A DNA stretch of 7,377 nucleotides from contig JAIWOS010000204.1 of NCBI GenBank assembly GCA_020217265.1, positions 1 to 7,377 of the forward strand, in the 5' to 3' direction. Shown here piece by piece: positions 1 through 6,118 of the stretch. The position numbers and the translations under genes are program-made. The number at the start of each line of letters is the position of its first letter. The first letter of the stretch is position 1. A model generated the notes under the pieces. It had not been told where the DNA came from and did not search any database. It saw nothing but the letters and a program-made list of their open reading frames with translations. The DNA comes from Thiobacillus sp. GTDB lineage: Bacteria > Pseudomonadota > Gammaproteobacteria > Burkholderiales > Thiobacillaceae.

Positions 1-982
<982 letters not shown>

Positions 983-988
<6 letters not shown>

Positions 989-1465
989 ACTTCCGATGAT
1001 ACCGTGCGCTGCCGCACGCACCTGCCCGACGAAACGGCCACGCTGGCCTTTGGCGCGCGGCTGGCGCATCACCTGCGCGCGGGGCTGACGCTTTACCTCG
1101 AAGGCGACCTGGGCGCGGGCAAGACCACGCTGGTGCGCGGCCTGCTGCGTGCGCTGGGGTACGCGGGGCGCGTCAAGAGCCCGACGTATACGCTCGCCGA
1201 AACCTATGAGCTGCCCGGATTTGAGTTGTATCATTTCGACCTGTACCGGATGCACGACCCGCGCGAATGGCTCGATGCCGGGTTTCGCGACGTGAACCGC
1301 CAGGCGGTCAACCTGATCGAATGGCCCGAGAAGGCGGCCGGCTGGCTGCCCGCGCCGGACGTGATCGTGCGGCTGACGATTGCCGACGAGGCGCGCGACG
1401 TGGCGTGCACGGCCGCGAGCCCCGCGGGAGCCCAATTTCTGGAGGCGTGTTGCGCGAACTGCTGA
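983..1465 (+). CDS. tsaE: tRNA t6A biosynthesis ATPase TsaE
   Basis: P-loop ATPase that works with TsaB and TsaD to make N6-threonylcarbamoyladenosine at tRNA position 37. The 160-residue length is typical. Seen in the sequence: LPDETATL near the N-terminus (14-21), Walker A GDLGAGKT (41-48), the family signature SPTYTLAE after it, HFDLYR, and LIEWPEKA toward the C-terminus. The ATG at 983 gives about 13 residues before LPDE; a GTG at 1004 would give 6, closer to the E. coli N-terminus as I remember it, so the start is not certain. A purine stretch GAGGTGG (962-968) lies 14 bases upstream, too far for a normal ribosome site. First gene of the rightward operon; its end overlaps amiC. In E. coli, nnr lies between queG and tsaE; here it is absent. 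Confidence 0.95.
996..1001 (-). promoter_or_regulatory. Possible -10 box for queG inside tsaE
   Basis: On the minus strand TATCAT (1001 down to 996) matches TATAAT at 5 of 6 positions and lies 7 bases before the queG ATG. No convincing -35 box is visible upstream. If used, the transcript would start at about the A of the ATG and be leaderless. Confidence 0.25.
1441..1445 (+). promoter_or_regulatory. Ribosome binding site deciding the amiC start
   Basis: GGAGG lies inside the end of tsaE. It leaves 1 base before the GTG at 1447 and 4 bases before the TTG at 1450. The second spacing is workable and the first is not, so the TTG at 1450 is preferred even though GTG is the commoner start codon. 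Confidence 0.6.
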
Positions 1466-2721
1466 AAATCATCGTGCTGTGCGGGATGCTGGCCTCGGGG
1501 TGGGCGCAGGCACTGCAATTGAGCGCGGTCCGCCTGTGGCCGTCGCCCGACTACACCCGCCTCACGCTCGAAGCGCCCCGGCCGATCGCCTACAAATACT
1601 TCAGCCTTGGCAACCCGGACCGGCTGGTGATCGACCTGGAGGGGGTCGAGGCGGGGCCGCCGCTGGACGCGCTTGCGAGCCAGCTTGCCGCCGACGATCC
1701 CTACATCGCCGCGGTCCGCGCCGGAGTCAACCGGCCCGGCGTGATGCGTCTGGTGCTCGATCTCAAAACCGCCATCAAGCCTTCGGTGTTCGCCCTGCAG
1801 CCGCTGGGCCAGTACGGGCACCGGCTGGTGGTCGACCTGTATCCCGTGCAGCCCGCGGTGTCTGCCGCGTCGCCGGCGAAAATCGAGCCCCGGCCGGCGG
1901 CCGAGACGCGCCCGGCCGAACCCAGGTCGGCCGAGTCCAGGCCCGTCGAGGCCAAACCGGCGGAATCCCGACCGGCCGGCAAACCCGCGGCACCGCAATA
2001 CGCGAGGCTGATCACCGTCGCGATCGACGCCGGCCACGGCGGCGAGGACCCGGGCGCCATCGGCGCCAACGGTTCGCGCGAAAAGGACATCACGCTCGCG
2101 CTGGCGAAAAAGCTCAAGCAGAAGCTCGACGCGCAGGAGAACATGCGCGGCGTGCTCGTCCGCGACGGCGACTACTTCGTTCCGCTCGCGCAGCGCGTGG
2201 TCAAGGCGCGCGGCTACAAGGCTGACTTGTTCGTGTCGATACACGCCGACGCCTTCATCAAGCCGCACGCGCGCGGTTCGTCCGTTTTTGCCCTGTCGGA
2301 GAACGGGGCGACGTCCGCGGCGGCACGCTGGCTCGCCAAGCGCGAAAACGACGCCGACCTGATCGGCGGCATCAACATCGATGTCAAGGATCCCTTCCTC
2401 AAGCGCACCCTCATCGACCTCTCGCAAACCGCCACCATCAACGACAGCCTCAAGCTCGGACGGGCTGTCCTGAAGCAGATCGGCGGCGTCAACACCCTGC
2501 ACAAGGGCGAGGTCGAGCAGGCCGGTTTTGCCGTGCTGAAGGCGCCGGACATTCCCTCGATCCTGGTGGAGACCGCGTTCATCTCCAACCCCGAAGAAGA
2601 AAAGCGCCTCAACGATCCCGACTATCAGGACAAGCTGATCGATGCCATCGTCGACGGCATCAAGGACTATTTCGCCAAGCACCCGCTGACCGCACCCGCG
2701 CGGCTCACCCGCAACCCATGA
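1450..2721 (+). CDS. amiC: N-acetylmuramoyl-L-alanine amidase, AmiC/AmiB type
   Basis: Periplasmic zinc amidase that cuts the bond between N-acetylmuramic acid and L-alanine in peptidoglycan, needed for daughter-cell separation. With the TTG start it has 423 residues, close to E. coli AmiC. Domains: Sec-type signal peptide (residues 1-21, likely cleaved after AQA), AMIN domain (about 22-132) that targets septal wall, a Pro/Ala/Glu/Arg-rich linker (133-187), and an Amidase_3 domain (188-423). Zinc and catalytic residues are visible: His196 in DAGHGG, Glu211 in SREKD, His265 in SIHAD, and Glu374 in LVETAFISN. The segment around KDPFLKRTLIDLSQ fits the region of the regulatory helix that blocks the active site in AmiB/AmiC enzymes until an EnvC/NlpD-type activator binds. 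Overlaps tsaE by 16 bases and the next gene by 4. The open frame runs far upstream of 1450, but that part reads as tsaE in another frame. Confidence 0.95.
   Translation: MRELLKIIVLCGMLASGWAQALQLSAVRLWPSPDYTRLTLEAPRPIAYKYFSLGNPDRLVIDLEGVEAGPPLDALASQLAADDPYIAAVRAGVNRPGVMRLVLDLKTAIKPSVFALQPLGQYGHRLVVDLYPVQPAVSAASPAKIEPRPAAETRPAEPRSAESRPVEAKPAESRPAGKPAAPQYARLITVAIDAGHGGEDPGAIGANGSREKDITLALAKKLKQKLDAQENMRGVLVRDGDYFVPLAQRVVKARGYKADLFVSIHADAFIKPHARGSSVFALSENGATSAAARWLAKRENDADLIGGINIDVKDPFLKRTLIDLSQTATINDSLKLGRAVLKQIGGVNTLHKGEVEQAGFAVLKAPDIPSILVETAFISNPEEEKRLNDPDYQDKLIDAIVDGIKDYFAKHPLTAPARLTRNP
1903..1977 (+). repeat. Five tandem 15-base units coding a pentapeptide linker repeat
   Basis: Within the amiC linker, residues 152-176 read as five consecutive pentapeptides of the form Glu-x-Arg/Lys-Pro/Ser-Ala/Val: ETRPA, EPRSA, ESRPV, EAKPA, ESRPA. 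At the DNA level these are five in-frame 15-base units that have diverged. A sixth, EPRPA, stands one codon earlier. The repeat separates the AMIN and amidase domains and probably acts as a flexible, extended spacer. Confidence 0.75.
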
Positions 2722-3251
2722 CGGCGAGCCTGCTCGGTGCGGCGGCGCCCGGGTTCGACGCGCCGCTCGACGTGCTGGCAGCCTGCCACGCCCGCATCGC
2801 ACGCCAGTGCGACACGCTCGAAAAGCTGCTGAACCACCTGCCCGAGCACGGCGCGGACACGCAGGCCCGCCAGGCCGCGCGCGCCGTGCTGGCGTATTTC
2901 GATACGGCGGCGGTGCATCATCACGACGACGAGGAGCGCAACCTGTTCCCGCTGCTCGAAGCGGCGGGGGCGCCCGGGGCCTGCGACCTCGTCGAAACGC
3001 TCACGCTGGAACACGAGGAGCAGGCGCGCCTGTGGCGCGTGCTGCGCGGGCAACTGGCGGCGATCGCGGCGGGCGAAGCCGCCGTGCTCGACGAAGCCCT
3101 GACGCACCGTTTCGTCGCCTCCAACCGCAGCCACCTCGAATTCGAAAATGCCCACGTGCTGCCGCTGGCGCGCGCGACGCTCGATGCGGTCGCCTTGCGG
3201 CGGCTGGGGCGCGCGATGGCGGCACGGCGCGGTGTGGCCTTGCCGGACTGA
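2718..3251 (+). CDS. Hemerythrin-like HHE domain protein
   Basis: Predicted small alpha-helical di-iron protein of 177 residues, cytoplasmic, with no signal peptide or membrane segment. The putative ligands follow the HHE pattern: His24, the HHHDDEE block with His69 and Glu73, His99 in EHEE, and His139 with Glu143 in HLEFE. LFPLL and LPLA follow the second and last ligand helices as in the family. Family members bind oxygen or nitric oxide or take part in iron and redox handling; which applies here cannot be read from the sequence. The ATG overlaps the amiC stop as ATGA, which suggests translational coupling, and mutL starts 5 bases after its stop. It is not part of the usual amiB-mutL arrangement, so it appears to be an insertion into the operon. 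Confidence 0.9.
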   Translation: MTASLLGAAAPGFDAPLDVLAACHARIARQCDTLEKLLNHLPEHGADTQARQAARAVLAYFDTAAVHHHDDEERNLFPLLEAAGAPGACDLVETLTLEHEEQARLWRVLRGQLAAIAAGEAAVLDEALTHRFVASNRSHLEFENAHVLPLARATLDAVALRRLGRAMAARRGVALPD

Positions 3252-3256
3252 GTGCG

Positions 3257-5011
3257 GTGGCGATTCGCGTCCTGCCCGATGTGCTGATTTCGCAGATCGC
3301 TGCCGGCGAGGTGATCGAACGTCCGGCCGCGGCCCTGAAGGAAATTCTCGAAAACAGCCTGGACGCCGGCGCGACCGAAATCCGCATCGACCTGGAGCAG
3401 GGCGGGGTCAAGCGCATCCGCGTTGCCGACAACGGCGCCGGCATTGCGCGCGACGAGCTCGCGCTGGCACTGACACGCCACGCGACCAGCAAGATCGCCA
3501 GCCTTGCCGATCTGGAACAGGTGGCGAGCCTCGGGTTTCGCGGCGAGGCGCTGGCCTCGATTGCCGCCGTGGCGCGGGTGGCGCTCACCAGCCGGCGCCC
3601 CGGCGAGGCGCACGCCTGGACGCTTGCCGTCGAAGGCGGTCGCATGGAGGCGCCGTCGCCCGCCGCGCGCGAGCCCGGCACAACTGTCGATGTCCAGGAT
3701 CTGTTCTTCAACACGCCCGCACGCCGCAAGTTCCTCAAGACCGAGGCGACCGAATACGCGCACTGCGTCGAAACCGTGCGGCGGCTTGCGCTCGCGCATC
3801 CGGCCACTGCGTTCACCTTGACACACAACGGCCGGGTGCAGGCGCGACATGCCGCGGGCGACGCGGAAACGCGCATGCGCCAGGTGCTGGGCGGGGATTT
3901 CGAATCGCAGGCCGTCGCGGTCGAAGCGGCGGCAGGCGCACTGCGCGTGTCGGGCTGGGTGATCCGGCCGGCCGCAGCAAGCGCGAACCGCGACGGCCAG
4001 CATGTCTTCGTCAACGGCCGCTACGTGCGGGACAAGCTCATCGTGCACGCGCTGAAAGAGGCCTACAAGGACGTGCTCCATCACCAGCTCGCCCCCGCCT
4101 ACTGCCTGTTCATCGAGCTGCCGCCCGACGCGGTCGACGTGAACGTGCATCCGGCCAAGACCGAAATCCGTTTCCGCGACGCGCGCGGCGTGCATCAGTT
4201 CCTGTTCCATGCGGTCGAGCGCGCGCTGGCTGCGCCCGCGCTGGCCGAACCGCTCACGCTGGCTGAACCGTCCGCGCCCGTGGCGCCCGCCATGCCCTAT
4301 TTCTCGCCCCGGCAAGCGGCGATGCCCTTGCAGGTCAGCGAGGCACTGGCGTTTTACCAGCCGCTGGTGTGCCAGCCCGCTGAAGCGGCGATGCCGCAAT
4401 CTCTCCCCGCGGAGGCGACGGGAGACGCGCCGCCGCTCGGCTACGCGCTCGCACAGCTGCACGGCATCTATGTGCTGGCGCAGAACGCGCAGGGCCTGGT
4501 GCTGGTGGACATGCACGCCGCGCACGAACGGGTGGTGTACGAAAAGCTCAAGGCCGCGCTCGATGCGCGCGCGGTGCCGTCGCAAACCCTGCTGATTCCC
4601 GTGGCGCTCACCGCGGATGCGCGCGATGTCGCCGAGCTGAGCCCGCATCTCGATGCCCTGCGTGAAATCGGCTTCGAATTGTCGATCACGTCGCCAACCT
4701 CGGTGGCGGTGCGCGCCGTGCCCTGGCTGCTGAAGGACGCCGATCCGGTGGAGCTGACGCGCAGCCTGCTGCATGAAATCGCCGAATACGGCGTCGCGCG
4801 CCTGCTCGCCGAACGCCGCAACGAACTGCTCGCCACGCTGGCCTGCCACGGGGCGGTGCGCGCCAACCGCCGCCTCACCGTGCCCGAGATGAACGCGCTG
4901 CTGCGCGACATGGAGGCCACCGAACGCGCCGGGCAGTGCAATCACGGCCGGCCGACCTGGTTCCAGCTGAGCGTCGCTGAACTCGATGCGATGTTCATGC
5001 GCGGCCGCTGA
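3257..5011 (+). CDS. mutL: DNA mismatch repair protein MutL
   Basis: Mismatch repair protein that couples MutS recognition to strand incision and excision. The GTG at 3257 gives MAIRVLPDVLISQIAAGEV, the standard N-terminus, and 584 residues. The GHKL ATPase motifs are all present: Glu29 and Asn33 in EILENSLDAGA, DNGAGI (58-63), RHATSKI (74-80), GFRGEAL (93-99) and NTPARRKFLK (from 152). The C-terminal dimerisation domain holds DMHAAHERVVYE (418-429), which fits the endonuclease motif D-(Q/M)-H-A-X2-E-X4-E, together with ACHGAVRANR (529-538) and CNHGRPTW (561-568). This suggests a nicking MutL as in bacteria without MutH. The ribosome site is weak and the start lies 5 bases after the hemerythrin stop, so coupled translation is likely. 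The open frame extends upstream to 2807, but that part is the hemerythrin gene read in another frame. Confidence 0.97.
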   Translation: MAIRVLPDVLISQIAAGEVIERPAAALKEILENSLDAGATEIRIDLEQGGVKRIRVADNGAGIARDELALALTRHATSKIASLADLEQVASLGFRGEALASIAAVARVALTSRRPGEAHAWTLAVEGGRMEAPSPAAREPGTTVDVQDLFFNTPARRKFLKTEATEYAHCVETVRRLALAHPATAFTLTHNGRVQARHAAGDAETRMRQVLGGDFESQAVAVEAAAGALRVSGWVIRPAAASANRDGQHVFVNGRYVRDKLIVHALKEAYKDVLHHQLAPAYCLFIELPPDAVDVNVHPAKTEIRFRDARGVHQFLFHAVERALAAPALAEPLTLAEPSAPVAPAMPYFSPRQAAMPLQVSEALAFYQPLVCQPAEAAMPQSLPAEATGDAPPLGYALAQLHGIYVLAQNAQGLVLVDMHAAHERVVYEKLKAALDARAVPSQTLLIPVALTADARDVAELSPHLDALREIGFELSITSPTSVAVRAVPWLLKDADPVELTRSLLHEIAEYGVARLLAERRNELLATLACHGAVRANRRLTVPEMNALLRDMEATERAGQCNHGRPTWFQLSVAELDAMFMRGR

Positions 5012-5018
5012 GCGGCCG
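5002..5018 (+). other. Perfect hairpin with the mutL stop codon in its loop
   Basis: CGGCCGC (5002-5008) and GCGGCCG (5012-5018) are exact inverted repeats around the loop TGA, the mutL stop. With a one-base bulge at 5019, pairs 5001-5020, 5000-5021 and 4999-5022 extend the stem. No T-run follows, so it is not a standard intrinsic terminator. It could slow or protect the 3' end of the mutL message. Confidence 0.5.
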
Positions 5019-5024
5019 TCGCGC

Positions 5025-5030
5025 TATAAT
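5025..5030 (+). promoter_or_regulatory. -10 box for the S24-like gene
   Basis: A perfect TATAAT stands 36 bases before the ATG at 5067. No -35 box is recognisable at 16-18 bases upstream, where the GC hairpin lies, and there is no extended TG. Transcription would start near 5037 and leave a leader of about 30 bases with CAGGG (5056-5060) 6 bases before the ATG. Confidence 0.55.
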
Positions 5031-5066
5031 CCCGACTTCTTTACTCAAGTATTGGCAGGGCCCGCC

Positions 5067-5420
5067 ATGGACGAACGCAAGACCATTCCCATCCAGGACA
5101 TCAACGAAACCAGCAACTGCGCCGGCTCGGAACCCTACGCGCTGATGGTGCTGGGCGACTCCATGCTGCCGGAGTTCGAAGAAGGCGAAATCATCGTCGT
5201 CGAACCGTCCGGGCTGGTGAAGGACGGCTCCTTCGTGGTGGCCTACGTCAACGACGAATACATCTTCCGCCAGATGGTCAAGCACGAGGAAGGCTGGATG
5301 CTGAAGCCGCTGAACCCGCTGTACCCGAACATTCCCATTGCCGACATCGACGTGGCCAAGGGCGTGGTGATCATGAAGAAGCGGCCTGGCAAGCGCAGCG
5401 AGCAGAAGCGTTATATCTGA
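5067..5420 (+). CDS. Short S24/LexA-fold protein without DNA-binding domain
   Basis: 117-residue cytoplasmic protein made almost only of the S24 peptidase fold found in LexA, UmuD and phage repressors. GDSM (30-33) holds the nucleophile Ser32, followed by the usual GEIIVVEP and KDGSFVVAYVNDEYIF strands. No helix-turn-helix precedes the fold. In my by-eye alignment the general-base lysine of LexA (in TVKRL) falls on Arg68 in EYIFRQM, so self-cleavage may be lost or altered. The C-terminus is basic (KKRPGKRSEQKRY). An upstream in-frame ATG at 4986 is rejected because it lies in mutL and before the -10 box. It has its own TATAAT and no strong terminator. Its role is unknown; a regulatory or scaffold function is possible. 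Annotation pipelines may call it a LexA-type regulator, which its lack of a DNA-binding domain does not support. Confidence 0.88.
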   Translation: MDERKTIPIQDINETSNCAGSEPYALMVLGDSMLPEFEEGEIIVVEPSGLVKDGSFVVAYVNDEYIFRQMVKHEEGWMLKPLNPLYPNIPIADIDVAKGVVIMKKRPGKRSEQKRYI

Positions 5421-5425
5421 TGGTT

Positions 5426-5455
5426 GTTCAAGTTGATGATATTGAACGGTTTTTA
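5426..5455 (+). terminator. Weak possible terminator after the S24-like gene
   Basis: GTTCAA (5426-5431) and TTGAAC (5442-5447) pair across a 10-base loop and are followed by GG and five Ts (5450-5454). The stem is short and mostly A/T, so termination would be inefficient. It may instead be a dyad site. Confidence 0.25.
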
Positions 5456-5458
5456 TCG

Positions 5459-5473
5459 ATCAATAAAATTGAT
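5459..5473 (+). repeat. Perfect inverted repeat in the AT-rich gap
   Basis: ATCAAT (5459-5464) and ATTGAT (5468-5473) are exact inverted repeats separated by AAA. The dyad lies 33 bases upstream of the TTGACT -35 box, a place where an activator could bind. It does not match FNR (whose halves have the opposite order), Fur or NsrR consensus sites. The binding protein is unknown. Confidence 0.4.
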
Positions 5474-5505
5474 TAATTTGTGCATTAGCAATTTAAATAA
5501 ATTTG

Positions 5506-5528
5506 TTGACTAAATTACTCGGGTAATT
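5506..5528 (+). promoter_or_regulatory. IscR/Rrf2-like operator overlapping the promoter
   Basis: TTGACT-AAATT-ACTCGG-GTAAT resembles the type 1 IscR site (YYGACT-RWWWY-AGTCRR) with one clear mismatch, and iscR promoters as I remember them. Inside it AATTAC (5513-5518) and GTAATT (5523-5528) form a perfect 6-base dyad around TCGG. Because it fills the space between -35 and -10, a bound protein would repress. An alternative is an unrelated regulator using only the dyad. Confidence 0.4.
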
Positions 5529-5533
5529 AGACT
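5506..5533 (+). promoter_or_regulatory. Promoter for the SOR-like gene
   Basis: TTGACT (5506-5511, 5 of 6 matches) and TAGACT (5528-5533, 4 of 6) are 16 bases apart. The A/T-only-rich stretch just upstream (about 5490-5505) resembles an UP element. Transcription would start near 5540, giving a leader of about 30 bases that contains a strong ribosome site. Confidence 0.5.
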
Positions 5534-5560
5534 GGAATCCTGTTCAACCGCAGGACACAC

Positions 5561-5566
5561 AGGAGA
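5561..5566 (+). promoter_or_regulatory. Strong ribosome binding site
   Basis: AGGAGA lies 5 bases before the ATG at 5572. It is the best Shine-Dalgarno sequence in the window and fixes the start of the SOR-like gene; the other genes have weak or no such sites. Confidence 0.8.
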
Positions 5567-5571
5567 GAACC

Positions 5572-6027
5572 ATGAGTGGATTGATCGCCAATTTCCCGTC
5601 TGACGGCGTGGTGACCGTCAACCGGGTGATACTGAAGCCCGAGTACACGGTGGACGACTTGCAGGAGCGGGTCGCCTTCCTGTGCGAAAACGTCAAGACC
5701 TATCACTCGGACACCGGCTTCGTCGGCGGCTTTGTCGCGCTGAATTCCGGCGCGGTGTCGAACGAGGGATCGACCATCGGCCAGGCCGTCGAAAGCCCGA
5801 TGAAAGGCAAGGAAGCGCTGATCGTGACCTTCTGGACCTCGTTCGAGAACCACGAAAAGTCGCACCGTTCCGAAACCTTCCAGCCGCTGTTCCAGAAGGT
5901 GCTGGAGCTGTGCGAAAACGGCAACGAGGAGATCGCCTACGAAATGCTGTGGTCGGGCAAGGCCTACAGCGCCGAGGAAATCGAGGCGGCGCGGCGCGCC
6001 AAGGCGCAGTACGCCAAGGCGGCCTGA
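5572..6027 (+). CDS. Half-length sulfur oxygenase reductase-like / ABM-fold protein
   Basis: 151-residue soluble protein, no signal peptide. It fits the dimeric ferredoxin-like (ABM) fold: strand TVNRVIL (15-21), helix with Cys38, then GFVGG (49-53), strand EALIVTFW (81-88), helix from 89. TFWTSFENHEKSHR (86-99) closely matches the iron-binding segment TFW-x5-HExxH-R of sulfur oxygenase reductase (SOR) as I remember it from Acidianus, so His94 and His98 would correspond to SOR His86 and His90, and Cys38 to the catalytic Cys31. The third ligand, SOR Glu114 in GPWEP, has no clear counterpart; Glu119, Glu120 or Glu124 might serve. SOR is about 310 residues with two such halves, so this is a one-domain relative, not SOR itself. 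A plain ABM protein with a chance HExxH is the alternative. The C-terminal helix is charged and Ala-rich. It is a single-gene unit with its own promoter and terminator. Real gene: sure; function: unknown. Confidence 0.92.
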   Translation: MSGLIANFPSDGVVTVNRVILKPEYTVDDLQERVAFLCENVKTYHSDTGFVGGFVALNSGAVSNEGSTIGQAVESPMKGKEALIVTFWTSFENHEKSHRSETFQPLFQKVLELCENGNEEIAYEMLWSGKAYSAEEIEAARRAKAQYAKAA

Positions 6028-6050
6028 TCGCTGAAATTGTCAGGTGGAAG

Positions 6051-6080
6051 AACGGCGGGGCGACCCGCCGTTTTTTTTTT
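6051..6080 (+). terminator. Intrinsic terminator
   Basis: AACGGCGGG (6051-6059) pairs perfectly with CCCGCCGTT (6064-6072) over a GCGA tetraloop of the stable GNRA class, and ten Ts run from 6071 to 6080. It lies 23 bases after the stop of the SOR-like gene and separates it from miaA. Only the rightward direction has the T-run. Confidence 0.96.
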
Positions 6081-6105
6081 GGCCGGCCGCGTGCGGGCGC
6101 TGGGG

Positions 6106-6111
6106 CATAAT
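6106..6111 (+). promoter_or_regulatory. -10 box for miaA, possibly leaderless
   Basis: CATAAT matches TATAAT at 5 of 6 positions and ends 7 bases before the miaA ATG, so the expected first base is at or next to the A of the start codon. There is no -35 match and no usable ribosome site between box and ATG. A promoter is needed here because the terminator at 6051-6080 lies just upstream. Confidence 0.45.
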
Positions 6112-6118
6112 CCGGGCC

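Noticed and set aside
1477..1490. Lipoprotein signal at Cys11 of the amidase
   Set aside because: The residue before the Cys is Leu, not Gly/Ala/Ser, so there is no lipobox; AQA at 19-21 gives an ordinary Sec cleavage site.
1231..2802. Long open frame on the minus strand across amiC
   Set aside because: Its translation is Arg/Gly/Asp-rich with no family motif and it lies fully opposite a well-supported amidase gene; such frames are common in GC-rich DNA.
2807..3256. Upstream extension of the mutL frame
   Set aside because: MutL's conserved N-terminus begins at 3257; the extension is the hemerythrin gene read in the wrong frame.
2921..4945. Very long minus-strand frame opposite mutL
   Set aside because: No recognisable domain; rich in His, Arg and Gly as expected for a shadow of GC-rich codons. 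MutL on the plus strand has all its motifs.
5118..5128. Ala19-Gly20 in the S24-like protein as a LexA-type self-cleavage site
   Set aside because: It is only about 12 residues before Ser32, whereas in LexA and UmuD the cleaved bond is about 35 residues upstream, so the geometry does not fit.
5432..5447. FNR/ANR-type site in TTGATGATATTGAA
   Set aside because: The second half should read ATCAA after a four-base spacer; TTGAA is present instead.
5459..5470. IHF site around ATCAATAAAATT
   Set aside because: The downstream TTR is off by one base and the first position is G, so it does not fit WATCAANNNNTTR.
6081..6088. GGCCGGCC palindrome after the terminator
   Set aside because: An 8-base GC palindrome is expected by chance in such GC-rich DNA and no partner or known function is evident.
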